Positions 54,902 through 63,249 of a DNA stretch of 64,000 bases are shown here, piece after piece. The stretch is taken from the NCBI RefSeq assembly GCF_024137025.1, contig NZ_JAMYJR010000037.1:1-64000 (forward strand), written 5' to 3'. This stretch comes from Paractinoplanes aksuensis. Its GTDB lineage: Bacteria; Actinomycetota; Actinomycetes; Mycobacteriales; Micromonosporaceae. A program made the translations under genes and the position numbers. The notes below the pieces were generated by a model. That model was not told where the DNA came from and ran no database searches. It worked only from the letters and a program-made list of their open reading frames with translations. The stretch's first letter is position 1. Every line of letters begins with the position of its first letter.

Positions 54902-54925
54902 CCCCCGCCCGGTCCGATCGTGTTC
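54881..54925 (-). terminator. 19-bp perfect hairpin downstream of the DUF402 gene
   Basis: GAACACGATCGGACCGGGC (54881-54899) pairs exactly with GCCCGGTCCGATCGTGTTC (54907-54925) around a 7-base loop. It lies 146 bases beyond the DUF402 stop codon, so it may end that transcript or belong to the small frame that overlaps it. Confidence 0.6.
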
Positions 54926-55070
54926 TCCACTTACTTGGACAGCGAAGCCAGGGTGTCAGTGGTCTCGAGCACCTTATGTGCTCTGCGACTACGAGCCGAG
55001 CGTGCATCGGGCCGCACGAGCCGGCGCTTCAACTGGGACCATCCTCCAGCTCGGGCCAAGCGCGGCCAGC

Positions 55071-55709
55071 CTAGTTATCCACAGGCGGGCGGCTGTCCAC
55101 AGGCTCGACCTGCTCGATCGCCGGCCAGGCCGGGTCGGGGTGGAAGTCGCACCAAGTGCCGTCGAACGGGAAGGCGCCTGCTTCGACCAGGTCGACGATT
55201 TCGTGGCCGGCCTTGCGGACGCGGTGTTCGTCGTCGACCCAGTAGGCGTCCGGCATGGCCAAGCGGGCGACGAACTCGTCCTCGTCCTTCCACTGCCATG
55301 TGCGGTCGGGCTGGACCACCACGTCGAGATCCCAGTCGACCGTGTCGACGAAGCGCCCACCCGAGATCGAGGCAGCCGCTTCCAGGTTCGCGTACCACTG
55401 GTAGAACTCGCCCTCGGGGCGAAAGAACCAGCGGACCGAATAGTCCCGGCCGTGCGGGTGCCAGCTCAGCAAACCGTGATCGACGGTGTGGGGGACCGGG
55501 ACGCGCTGAGCCGCCGACCACTCCGTCAGCGGCGTCTGGGCCATGCCGCGTCCGTCCGGCATGTTGAAGTGCCAACCCTGGGCGCCCGCCGGGGACCACA
55601 GCAGCAGCCCGTCATCCCGATGGTCCGCGACCTGCATGGGAAAGAACATCCCCAGCTGGTCGCGCTGCCAATGGCGGAGATAAACGGTGGTTCCGGACAC
55701 CAGTGACAT
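55071..55709 (-). CDS. DUF402 domain protein
   Basis: This 212-residue cytoplasmic protein has the DUF402 core YANLEAAASISGGRFVDTVDWDLDVVVQPD (by position near 113-142), WQWKDEDEFVARLAMPD and VEAGAFPFDG, a barrel fold known from nucleoside phosphatases of the FomD/Ntdp type. The paired acidic residues D-W-D-L-D and K-D-E-D-E-F are kept, so a metal-dependent phosphatase is plausible. ATG 55709 has TAGGCT 6 bases upstream, leaderless. Its last codons read GTGGATAAC-TAG and so contain a chance DnaA-box-like word. Confidence 0.85.
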   Translation of the reverse strand: MSLVSGTTVYLRHWQRDQLGMFFPMQVADHRDDGLLLWSPAGAQGWHFNMPDGRGMAQTPLTEWSAAQRVPVPHTVDHGLLSWHPHGRDYSVRWFFRPEGEFYQWYANLEAAASISGGRFVDTVDWDLDVVVQPDRTWQWKDEDEFVARLAMPDAYWVDDEHRVRKAGHEIVDLVEAGAFPFDGTWCDFHPDPAWPAIEQVEPVDSRPPVDN

Positions 55710-55733
55710 TCCGCGAGCCTATCGAGGCGATTC

Positions 55734-57323
55734 TCAGTAGGCGCCTTTGCGCTTGAGGACGACCCAGATCGTCCGCCACAGGATGCTCAAGTCGTACGTG
55801 AGCGACCAGTTGTCGACGTAGTAGAGGTCCAGCCGTACGGCCTCGTCCCACGACAGGTCCGAGCGGCCCGACACCTGCCACAGGCCCGTGATGCCAGGGC
55901 GTACCAGCAGCCGCCGGCGGACGTCACCCAGGTAGTCGCCGTCATCGGCCGGCAACGGGCGCGGGCCGACCAGCGACATCTCGCCCTTCAGCACGTTGAT
56001 CAGCTGGGGCAGCTCGTCGAGGGACGTCGCCCGCAGCTTCGCGCCGAACGAGAAGATCCGCGGGTCGTTCTTCATCTTGAAGAGCATGCCGTCGGACTCG
56101 TTGAGCTCTTCCAGCGTGCGCTTGCGCTCTTCCGCGTCCACATACATCGTGCGGAACTTCCACACCCGGAACGTACGGCCCTCGTGCCCGACGCGGGGTT
56201 GCCGGAAGAACACCGGACCGGGGTCGGAGAGCCGGATGCCGAGCGCGATGAACAGCAGGATCGGGCTGATCAGCAGCAGGCCGAGGCCGGCCGCGACCCG
56301 GTCGAGCAGGTTTTTGGCCAGCCAGCCGGGGCCCGACAGGGTCGGCTCCTCGACGTGCAGCAGCGGCAGGCCCTCGATCGGGCGGATGTGCACGCGGGGG
56401 CCGGCGATGTCGGTCAGCTGGGGCGCGACCACCAGGTCGACCCCGGTGCCCTCGAGCTGCCAGGCCAGGCGGCGCAGTTCGCCGGGTTCGGCGCTGGCCG
56501 AGCCGCAGACCGCGATGGTGTCGGCGCCGACCTCGCGCACCAGCGACAGCACGTCGCGGGCGGCGTAGACCGGGACCGGGGTCTCGATGCCCCGGGCCGC
56601 CGCGTAGCCATCGGTTATGTGGATGGCGACCGGGATGAGGCCGGCGGCGGGGCTGCGGGTGACCGCGGTGTAGACCTCGAGCGCCTCGGGCAGGGTGCCG
56701 ACCAGGATCATGCGGTGGGCGCCGTGGCCGGTCTTGCGCCGGGCGAAGTGCAGCACCTGGCGCGCGATGACCCGGCCGCAGACCAGGAACAGCAGCGCCA
56801 TGATCGAGACCGCGGCGACCGTGCCGCGTGACAGCGGCGCCTTGGTGGCGAAGGCCAGCAACGACACGCAGGCCACCACGGTGACCGAGGTGCGCACGAC
56901 GCGTTTGAACTCTTCGCTGCCCAGGCCCAGGTAGCGGCGGTCGTACGCACCGTTGGCCCAGAGCAGGATCAGCCAGCCCAGCGGCAGCACCACGTAGGCG
57001 AAGAAGAGGAACAGCTCTTCGCCGTGCAGGAAGCCGAGGCTGCGGCCGAGGAAGCCGGAACGGGACTTCTCGATGTACGTCGCGGCCAGGTGGCTCGCGG
57101 CGACGCCGGAGATGAGGTCGAGGATGAGGAGGATCAGCGTGTACGGGCGGTGCCAGCGCGAGAGGCGCTTGTGCTGCCGGTTCCAGGCTGATCGGGGTAC
57201 GCCGTTGCTCGGTGGCGGCTCTTGCTGCCACTCGAAGCTGTCGTACGGCACGGGTTTGCTCCGGCTGCTGTCGGTAACCGGGCGATGCAGGCTAGCGGTC
57301 ACCTCGCCTACGTCCTCCCGCAT
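55734..57323 (-). CDS. exopolysaccharide polyprenyl-glycosylphosphotransferase (sugar transferase)
   Basis: This 529-residue membrane protein starts polysaccharide chains by moving a sugar-1-phosphate to undecaprenyl phosphate. It has four N-terminal helices (about 60-200), a CoA-binding/Rossmann-like middle part (MILVGTLPEALEVYTAV), one further helix, and the WbaP/PssY catalytic domain with DPGPVFFRQPRVGHEGRTFRVWKFRTM (by position near 365-392), ATSLDELPQLINVLKGEMSLVGPRP and VRPGITGLWQVSGRSDLSWDEAV. ATG 57323 has TAATCT 7 bases upstream; the longer frame to 57455 is not supported. GT4 and arylsulfotransferase genes nearby suggest a surface polymer locus. Confidence 0.9.
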   Translation of the reverse strand: MREDVGEVTASLHRPVTDSSRSKPVPYDSFEWQQEPPPSNGVPRSAWNRQHKRLSRWHRPYTLILLILDLISGVAASHLAATYIEKSRSGFLGRSLGFLHGEELFLFFAYVVLPLGWLILLWANGAYDRRYLGLGSEEFKRVVRTSVTVVACVSLLAFATKAPLSRGTVAAVSIMALLFLVCGRVIARQVLHFARRKTGHGAHRMILVGTLPEALEVYTAVTRSPAAGLIPVAIHITDGYAAARGIETPVPVYAARDVLSLVREVGADTIAVCGSASAEPGELRRLAWQLEGTGVDLVVAPQLTDIAGPRVHIRPIEGLPLLHVEEPTLSGPGWLAKNLLDRVAAGLGLLLISPILLFIALGIRLSDPGPVFFRQPRVGHEGRTFRVWKFRTMYVDAEERKRTLEELNESDGMLFKMKNDPRIFSFGAKLRATSLDELPQLINVLKGEMSLVGPRPLPADDGDYLGDVRRRLLVRPGITGLWQVSGRSDLSWDEAVRLDLYYVDNWSLTYDLSILWRTIWVVLKRKGAY

Positions 57324-57471
57324 CCGGAAAAGATTACGCACCGCCACGGGACCGAGGGACGACCGCGTCGCGGAAACGTGGGACCGGGCCACTATACCGA
57401 TGGATCGGGCGGAGAGAAGCGGACGTTGTGCCCGCTTTCCGAACCGTGTACGCACCGTGACCGTTTGGCAC

Positions 57472-58332
57472 CTATCGGATCAACTTGGACAGGCGTCGAT
57501 CGGCCAGCGGCTTGCCGCCGGTCTGACAGGTGGCGCAATATTGCAGGCTCTTGTCGGCGAACGAGACCTCGCGGACGGTGTCACCGCAGACCGGGCAGGG
57601 CAGCCCGGTGCGCGCGTGGACCCGCATGCCGGCCCGTTTCTCGCCCTTGAGCTCGGCCGCCTTCTGCCCGACGGATCGGGCCACGGCGTCGGTCTCGACC
57701 TCGCGCAGGGCCGCGTAGAGCGCGTCGATCTGCTCCTCGGTCAGCTTGCCGGTGAGCGCGAACGGCGACAGCTTGGCCACGTGCAGGATCTCGTCGGAGT
57801 AGGCGTTGCCGATGCCGGCCAGCACCTCCTGGTCGACCAGAACGCCCTTGATCTGCCCGTTCCGGCTCTTGATCAGCGAAGCGAACTCGTCACGGGAGAC
57901 GGCCAGCGCGTCGGGGCCGAGCCTCGACACGCCCGGGACCTCGGCCGGATCGCGTACCAAATAGGCCGCGAGGGATTTCTGGGTGCCGGCCTCGGTGAGG
58001 TCGAAGCCGGAGCCGTCGTCGAGCCGCATGCGGAGCGCGATCGGGCCGCTGCCCGGCTTGAGCGGGTTGGGCGACTTGAACGCGTCGCGGTAGTGCAGCC
58101 AGCCGGCCCGGGCCAGGTGGACGACGAGGTGGATGTCGGGACCGAGGCCGATGTCGAGGAACTTGCCGTGGCGGCCGGCCGAGGTGACCTGGAGGCCGGC
58201 GATGGCGGTGGCGGGCGGGTCGAAGGTCTTCAGCGCGCTGAACGAGGAGACCTCGAGGCGTTCGACGGTGTGGCCGACCGCACGCTCACGCAGGTAGGCC
58301 GCGAGCGCCTCGACCTCGGGAAGTTCGGGCAC
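57472..58332 (-). CDS. Fpg/Nei family DNA glycosylase
   Basis: This 286-residue base-excision repair enzyme begins PELPEVE after its start codon; the N-terminal proline and following glutamate are the catalytic pair. A lysine in GRHGKFLDIG and the QEVLAGIGNAYSDEILHVAKLSP helix-two-turn-helix (by position near 165-190) follow. The zinc finger has C-x2-C (CPVC) and C-x2-C (CATC) near 245-268. It removes oxidised bases; Nei2-like or MutM-like specificity cannot be told by eye. GTG 58332 has TACCGT 7 bases upstream, leaderless, in a promoter shared with the GT4 gene. Confidence 0.9.
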   Translation of the reverse strand: MPELPEVEALAAYLRERAVGHTVERLEVSSFSALKTFDPPATAIAGLQVTSAGRHGKFLDIGLGPDIHLVVHLARAGWLHYRDAFKSPNPLKPGSGPIALRMRLDDGSGFDLTEAGTQKSLAAYLVRDPAEVPGVSRLGPDALAVSRDEFASLIKSRNGQIKGVLVDQEVLAGIGNAYSDEILHVAKLSPFALTGKLTEEQIDALYAALREVETDAVARSVGQKAAELKGEKRAGMRVHARTGLPCPVCGDTVREVSFADKSLQYCATCQTGGKPLADRRLSKLIR

Positions 58333-58357
58333 ATCGTCAACGGTAGCGTTTAAAGCC
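58333..58357. promoter_or_regulatory. overlapping back-to-back -10 boxes of two leaderless genes
   Basis: Only 25 bases separate the two GTG starts. The leftward box TACCGT (58340-58345, minus strand) and the rightward box TAGCGT (58344-58349) overlap by two bases, with 7 and 8 bases to their start codons. The two promoters cannot both be melted at once, so transcription of the glycosylase and glycosyltransferase genes should compete. Confidence 0.6.
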
Positions 58358-59506
58358 GTGAAGGTCGTCGTTGCGCACAACCGGTATCGGGAAGCAATGC
58401 CGTCGGGCGAGAACGTCATCGTCGACACGGAGATCACCCAGCTGCGGGCGGCCGGGGTCGAGGTGCTGCCGTTCCAGCGCAGCTCCGACTCGATCGGGGC
58501 GCTGCCGCCGGCCCAGAAGGCACTGCTGCCGCTGTCGCCGATCTATGGCCGGGCCGCCCAGCGCGACCTGTCGGAGCTGCTGAGGGCGGAACGGCCGGAC
58601 GTCTTTCACCTGCACAACCCGTACCCACTGCTGTCGCCCTGGGTCGTTCGCACGGCCCACGCCCAAGATGTGCCGGTGGTGCAGACCGTGCACAACTACC
58701 GGCAGGTGTGCTCGTCGGGTCTGTATTTCCGCGACGGCCACAACTGCCAGGACTGCCGCGGCAAGATCGTCGGCTGGCCGGCCGTACGGAACAAGTGCTA
58801 CCGGGGTTCGGCCGCCCAGAGCGCCCTGATGGCGACCACGCTGGCCGTGCACCGGCCCACCTGGCGCTCGGTCGACCGGTTCATCGCGCTCACCGACCGG
58901 ATCGCCGCCCACCTGCACGACTACGGCATCCCCGACGATCACATCGTGGTCAAGCCCAACGGCCTGCCCGATCCGGGTGAGCCGACGCCGCCGGGCGACG
59001 GTTTCCTGTACGGGGCCCGCCTGTCCCCCGAGAAGGGCCTGGCTCTGCTGCTGGCGGCCTGGCGGCAACACCCGGACGGCTCGCTCGGCCCGTTGCGCAT
59101 CGCCGGCGACGGCGAGCTGCGCCCGCTCGCCGAGCAGGCCGCGGCCGAGCGCTCCGACGTCGAATACCTGGGCATTCTCGACCGCGACGGGATGCGCAAG
59201 GTCCGCGACGAGTCGGCCGTGGTGGTCGCCGTGCCGACCTGGAACGACGTGCTGCCCACGGTGATCCTGGAGGCGATGGCCTCGGGCCGCCCGGTGCTCG
59301 GCACGGCTGTGGGCGGCATCCCCTACCTGGTCGGCGACGACGCGGGCTGGGTCGTCGAGCCCACTCCGGCCGCGGTGGCCGCCGCCCTGCCGCTGGCAAG
59401 GGCCCAGGCCGCCACCGTCGCGCCTCGAGCCCGCGCCCGTTACCAGCAGCACTTCCACCCGGATGTGCTGACCCCACGGCTGATCGAGATCTACAGCGAA
59501 CTCTGA
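58358..59506 (+). CDS. GT4-family glycosyltransferase
   Basis: This 382-residue protein is a retaining GT-B glycosyltransferase: VVVAHNRYREAMPSGENVIVD (acceptor side loop, residues about 3-23 by position), DVFHLHNPYPLLSPWVV, VQTVHNYRQVCSSG, then the donor-binding GARLSPEKGLALLLAAW, IAGDGELRPLAEQA and PTWNDVLPTVILEAMASGRPVLGTAVGGIP near 292-321 (by position). A four-Cys insert (RQVCSS, NCQDCRG, NKCYRG) is typical of an actinobacterial subgroup. GTG 58358 is leaderless. It probably works with the sugar transferase on a surface glycan. Confidence 0.9.
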   Translation: MKVVVAHNRYREAMPSGENVIVDTEITQLRAAGVEVLPFQRSSDSIGALPPAQKALLPLSPIYGRAAQRDLSELLRAERPDVFHLHNPYPLLSPWVVRTAHAQDVPVVQTVHNYRQVCSSGLYFRDGHNCQDCRGKIVGWPAVRNKCYRGSAAQSALMATTLAVHRPTWRSVDRFIALTDRIAAHLHDYGIPDDHIVVKPNGLPDPGEPTPPGDGFLYGARLSPEKGLALLLAAWRQHPDGSLGPLRIAGDGELRPLAEQAAAERSDVEYLGILDRDGMRKVRDESAVVVAVPTWNDVLPTVILEAMASGRPVLGTAVGGIPYLVGDDAGWVVEPTPAAVAAALPLARAQAATVAPRARARYQQHFHPDVLTPRLIEIYSEL

Positions 59507-59552
59507 TCATTCACTCAGGTAGATCATGTGATCCGACGGGAACGCACAGTGG

Positions 59553-61052
59553 GTGAGTATCTCCCGCAGAAATGTCCTGCTCGGGGTGGCCGGCGCCGCA
59601 GTGACCGGAGGCGCCGGCTACGCGATCGGCCGCACGAACCAGCCCGCCCCTGAGCCAGCCGAACCAGCGGTGGCCGAGCCGAAATACCACTCCCGGCCCG
59701 ACTTGAACACGCTGCCCGACGTCACGATCACGACGCCCGCCACCGGCACGGTGGCGGGCTCGATCTTCTTCACCCCGGCATCCGGCGCGGGGTTGTGGGG
59801 CCCGCTGGTCGTCGACGAGAAGGGCGCGCCGGTCTGGTTCAAGAAAGTGCCCGACCCGGCGACCGTGGCCATCGATCTGAAGGCCCAGACCTACCGCAAC
59901 CAGCCGGTGCTGACCTGGTGGGAGGGGACCATCGGCGGCACCGGGGGCCAGGGCGTGGGTCAGGGCGAGTTCGTGATCGCCGACCGGTCGTACCGGGAGA
60001 TCACCCGGGTCCGGGCGGCCGGCTCCGAGCAGGCCGACCAGCACGACTTCGTGATCACGCCGCGGAACACCGGCCTCTTCTGGGTCTACGACCCGATCCC
60101 GTACGACCTGAGCAGCCTCGGCGGGCCGGCGGACGGGGTGCTGCACGACGGGGTGATCCAGGAGATCGACATCGCGACCGGGCGCAAGGTCTTCGAGTGG
60201 CGGGCCAGCGACCACGTGGAGCTCGACGAGTCGTATGCGCCGCTGCCGGTGGGGGATTCAGAGCATCTTCCGTACGACTATTTCCACGCCAATTCGGTCG
60301 GGCTGGCCGCCGACGGGCAGATCATCGCGTCGGCCCGGCACACGTGGGCCGTCTACAAGATCGATCGTAGGAGCGGCGAGGTCAGCTGGCGGATCGGCGG
60401 CAAGAAGTCCGATTTCGAGGTTGACGAGCGGACGAGGTTCTCGTGGCAGCACGACTTCCGGCAGCGGCGGGACGGGTCGTACGGGCTCTTCGACAACGGC
60501 GCCGGGGTGACCAAGGAGAAGGAGTACTCACGCGGCGTGGTCTTCAAGGTGGACGAGGCGGCCCGCCGGACCACGTTCGTGGCCGAGTACGTGCACCCGG
60601 ATCGGCTCTCGGCTCCGACCCAGGGCAGCTTCCGCGAGCTGGCCGACGGCGGCTCGTTCGTCGGCTGGGGTCAGATGCCGCACTTCACCGAGCACAACGC
60701 GGACGGCTCGGTGCGGCTGGCCGGCCACCTGCCGCTCGACAACCAGTCCTACCGCGCCTACAAGGCCGAGTGGACGGGCACGCCACCGGACCAGCCCGCG
60801 CTGGGCCTGCGGATCGAGGACGGCAACGTGGTCGTGGCGGCCAGTTGGAACGGCGCGACCCGGGTGGCCCGGTGGCGGGCGCGTTGGGGCACGCAGCCGG
60901 GCGCGCTGTCCGGCGGCACGGTCGAGGCGGCCCGCACCGGCTTCGAGACCACGCTGACGGTGACCGGCCTGCCCGAATACGTGGTGGCCGAGGCGCTCGA
61001 CGCGAGCGGCCGGGTGCTGGGCTCCTCGTCCGCGATTCCGGTGCGAGTGTGA
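59553..61052 (+). CDS. Tat-exported arylsulfotransferase-like protein
   Basis: This 499-residue protein has a twin-arginine signal (SISRRNVLLGVAGAAVTGGAG) and a Pro/Ala-rich spacer, then a beta-propeller domain of the arylsulfotransferase (ASST) family: VVDEKGAPVWFKKV, QADQHDFVITPRNT, YDYFHANSVGLAADGQIIASARHTW near 243-267 (by position), WQHDFRQRRDGSYGLFDNG near 297-315. Classical enzymes move sulfate between phenols; in actinomycetes the substrate is unknown. GTG 59553 is the start, with only weak upstream signals. It follows the GT4 gene by 46 bases and may share its transcript. Confidence 0.85.
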   Translation: MSISRRNVLLGVAGAAVTGGAGYAIGRTNQPAPEPAEPAVAEPKYHSRPDLNTLPDVTITTPATGTVAGSIFFTPASGAGLWGPLVVDEKGAPVWFKKVPDPATVAIDLKAQTYRNQPVLTWWEGTIGGTGGQGVGQGEFVIADRSYREITRVRAAGSEQADQHDFVITPRNTGLFWVYDPIPYDLSSLGGPADGVLHDGVIQEIDIATGRKVFEWRASDHVELDESYAPLPVGDSEHLPYDYFHANSVGLAADGQIIASARHTWAVYKIDRRSGEVSWRIGGKKSDFEVDERTRFSWQHDFRQRRDGSYGLFDNGAGVTKEKEYSRGVVFKVDEAARRTTFVAEYVHPDRLSAPTQGSFRELADGGSFVGWGQMPHFTEHNADGSVRLAGHLPLDNQSYRAYKAEWTGTPPDQPALGLRIEDGNVVVAASWNGATRVARWRARWGTQPGALSGGTVEAARTGFETTLTVTGLPEYVVAEALDASGRVLGSSSAIPVRV

Positions 61053-61074
61053 TCGGTCACAGTTGACATCGTTG

Positions 61075-61109
61075 GCTAACGCCATTAGCTTTTAGCTAAC
61101 TGAATTAGC
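61075..61109. promoter_or_regulatory. double TetR-type operator of the hydrolase-TetR operon
   Basis: Four half-sites alternate every 10 bases: GCTAA (61075), TTAGC (61085), GCTAA (61095), TTAGC (61105). They form two palindromes GCTAA-N5-TTAGC, 20 bases apart, within the larger frame TTGGCTAA...TTAGCCAA. The site lies 20 bases before the hydrolase ATG, whose operon encodes a TetR protein, so autoregulation by two dimers on one helix face is expected. Confidence 0.75.
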
Positions 61110-61128
61110 CAATGCTTGGGAGGCAGAG

Positions 61129-61962
61129 ATGACCGAGTTCCTCACCGTCGACGGCGGCACCATCGCGTACGAGATCACCGGTGCCGGTCCGCTGGTCGTG
61201 CTCGCGCACGGCATGGGTGACAGCCGTGAGTCCTACCGGTTCGTCGTCCCGCAGCTGGTCGCGGCCGGTTATCGCGTCGCCGACGTCGATCTGCGGGGCG
61301 CCGGCGAGTCGAGCGCGGTGTGGCCGTCGTACACCCGCACCGACATCGCCGGGGACCTGATCGCCCTGGTGCGCCACCTCGGCGGTCCGGCCGTGCTGGT
61401 CGGGCAGTCGATCTCGGGCGGCGCCGCCACCGTCGCCGCCGCGCAGGCGCCTGATCTGATCGAGGGCATCGTCGAGATCGCGCCCTTCACCCGCAAGCTC
61501 TCCTTCAAGCTGGGTGACCTGCGGTCCAAGACGTACCGCCAGGGCATGACGCGATTGGGGATGATGGCCGTGCTGGGCAGCGTGAAGTGGTGGCACAAAT
61601 ACCTCGACCTCGCCTTCCCCGGGCGCAAGCCGGCCGACTGGGCTGAGCAGCTGCAGCGCAACGCGGCCATGCTGGCCGAGCCGGGGCGGATGAAGGCCCT
61701 GCAGAAGATGGGTCAGACGCCGGCCACCGACGCCGGGGCGCAGCTGGCCAACGTGCGCTGCCCCGTGCTGATCATCGAGGGCTCACTCGATCCGGACTGG
61801 GTCGACCCGCGGGCCGAGGGCGAAGCGATCCTGGCCGAGCTGCCGGCCGGGCTGGGGCAGCTCGAGGTGATCGAGGGCGCCGGCCACTACCCGCACACGC
61901 AGTACCCCGACGAGACCGTCGCCCGGCTGCTGCCGTTCCTCAAGGCGTACGCCCGTGCCTAG
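61129..61962 (+). CDS. alpha/beta hydrolase
   Basis: This 277-residue enzyme has the alpha/beta hydrolase fold: VVLAHGMGDSRESYRF oxyanion loop near 28-43, nucleophile GQSISGGAA with Ser near 94, acid in IEGSLDPDWVDPRA and His in EGAGHYPHTQYPD near 250. The GQSIS elbow is a less common form. The substrate is unknown, perhaps an ester or haloalkane; control by its own TetR regulator suggests an inducing chemical. ATG 61129 has GGGAGG 5 bases upstream. It overlaps the TetR gene by 8 bases. Confidence 0.9.
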   Translation: MTEFLTVDGGTIAYEITGAGPLVVLAHGMGDSRESYRFVVPQLVAAGYRVADVDLRGAGESSAVWPSYTRTDIAGDLIALVRHLGGPAVLVGQSISGGAATVAAAQAPDLIEGIVEIAPFTRKLSFKLGDLRSKTYRQGMTRLGMMAVLGSVKWWHKYLDLAFPGRKPADWAEQLQRNAAMLAEPGRMKALQKMGQTPATDAGAQLANVRCPVLIIEGSLDPDWVDPRAEGEAILAELPAGLGQLEVIEGAGHYPHTQYPDETVARLLPFLKAYARA

Positions 61963-62515
61963 GGCGGGGCTCGACCCGGCCGCGGTCACCGCGGCGGCGG
62001 CCGGGCTGGCCGACGAGGTCGGACTGGCCAACGTGACCATGGGCCTGGTCGCCGAGCGGCTCGGGGTGCGCACGCCGTCGCTCTACAAGCACGTGGCGAG
62101 CCAGGCCGACCTCAACCGGCGGATCGCGGTGCTGGCCCTGGTCGAGGTGGGCGACGCCCTGCGTGAGGCCCTGCAGGGGCGGGCCGGCCGCGACGCACTG
62201 GCCGCGGCCGCCCACACGCTCCGGTCGTACGTGGTGGAACATCCGGGCCGGTACGCCGCCACCCTGCCGCTCAATCCGGAGGGGCCGGACGATCCGATCG
62301 CCGTCGCGGGGGCCCGGGTGCTCGACTCGCTGGCGGCGGTGCTGGCCGGTTACGCGATCGATCCGGCCGACACCGTCCACGCGATGCGGTTGTTGCGCAG
62401 CCTGTTCCACGGCTTCGCCACGATCGAGGCGGCCGGCGGGTTCGAGATGGACACCGACGTCGACCAGAGCTTCGAGTGGCTGGTCGACTTCATCGACCGC
62501 GGCCTCAAGGCCTAA
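61955..62515 (+). CDS. TetR/AcrR family regulator of the hydrolase operon
   Basis: This 186-residue protein has an N-terminal helix-turn-helix (LADEVGLANVTMGLVAERLGVRTPSLYKHVASQADLNR by position near 17-52) and a C-terminal ligand domain with RLLRSLFHGFATIEAAGGFEMDTD, the WHG-type form. It starts at GTG 61955 inside the hydrolase gene and has no promoter of its own, so it is made only as part of the operon. It should bind the double GCTAA/TTAGC operator. Its stop overlaps the converging CDP-alcohol gene by 4 bases. Confidence 0.9.
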   Translation: MPRAGLDPAAVTAAAAGLADEVGLANVTMGLVAERLGVRTPSLYKHVASQADLNRRIAVLALVEVGDALREALQGRAGRDALAAAAHTLRSYVVEHPGRYAATLPLNPEGPDDPIAVAGARVLDSLAAVLAGYAIDPADTVHAMRLLRSLFHGFATIEAAGGFEMDTDVDQSFEWLVDFIDRGLKA

Positions 62516-63249
62516 GGCTGACCGCGCAGCGCCTCGCGGGCCGAGAACATCACGCTGGCCGCCAGGAAGGCCGCGTTGACCAGCGTGAACAGGCCGATGA
62601 ACCAGATCGTCCACTGTGGCGCCACGATCAGCACCAGGCCGGCCAGCGCGATCACCGCGCCGTAGTCGCGGACCAGCTTGATCAGGCGCACCGGCAGGGA
62701 GCGGCTGGTGACCATGCTGGACGCCTTGTCGCCGGACTGCATGACCGAGGTGACCAGGTTGACCATCCACGTGCCGGCGAACGCGGCCAGCAGCCAGGCC
62801 GGGGTGTCCGGCACCTGGGCCTCGGCCGTCGCGGCCAGGGCGGCCACCAGGGAGATCTGGACGGCGACGTCGCACAGCACGTCGAGCCGGGCCCCGGCCG
62901 CGCTGGTCTGACCGGTGACCCGGGCCAGTTGTCCGTCGGCGCAGTCGAACGCGTACGCCAGCTGCCAGCCCAGCAGCGCGAGCAGGCCGATCGGCCAGGC
63001 CCAGAAGTCGCCGCGGGCGACCGGCTCGGCCGCGGCGATCACGACGATCGAGGTCAGGCCGCCCAGGCCGAGGTTGAGCACGGTCAGCACGGTCGGTGAC
63101 AGGTGGTACTTGTGCGCCCGGACCGCGATCCGGGCCCCGGCGTGCTGGCTCACCGCCTCACTGAACAGGCCGCCACCCCGGTTGACCGCGTAGTAGTCGG
63201 CTGCCGTGGGCGCGGCAGGATGGTCAGCGGCCGGCGACGGCGTCGACAT
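62512..63249 (-). CDS. CDP-alcohol phosphatidyltransferase family protein
   Basis: This 245-residue membrane enzyme has the CDP-alcohol motif D-x2-D-G-x2-A-R-x8-G-x3-D-x3-D in FDCADGQLARVTGQTSAAG and continuing through DVLCD (near 103-127), and about six helices. It condenses a CDP-activated alcohol with a second alcohol to make a phosphodiester. Its start overlaps the upstream dehydrogenase gene by 26 bases, so the two act together; the dehydrogenase may supply the alcohol phosphate. The lipid or polyol made is unknown. Confidence 0.88.
   Translation of the reverse strand: MSTPSPAADHPAAPTAADYYAVNRGGGLFSEAVSQHAGARIAVRAHKYHLSPTVLTVLNLGLGGLTSIVVIAAAEPVARGDFWAWPIGLLALLGWQLAYAFDCADGQLARVTGQTSAAGARLDVLCDVAVQISLVAALAATAEAQVPDTPAWLLAAFAGTWMVNLVTSVMQSGDKASSMVTSRSLPVRLIKLVRDYGAVIALAGLVLIVAPQWTIWFIGLFTLVNAAFLAASVMFSAREALRGQP

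Larger units (their letters stand above)
54526..55070. other. 545-base gene-poor stretch between two strong hairpins
   Basis: Apart from one possible 39-codon frame and the hairpin at 54881-54925 I see no convincing gene. A plus-strand frame from 54558 (MGEIGEYVVFAV...) of 65 codons lacks family resemblance. Around 54690-54745 there are an anticodon-stem-like CCGGTCTTGGAACCGG and a T-arm-like GTGGCTTCGAATTCCAC, but no acceptor stem, so a decayed tRNA remnant is possible but unproven. Composition is still GC-rich. Confidence 0.4.

Noticed and set aside
55075..55101. Second DnaA-box pair (TTATCCACA and CTGTCCACA)
   Set aside because: Both words lie inside the C-terminal codons of the DUF402 gene, where they encode Val-Asp dipeptides; a chance match is enough.
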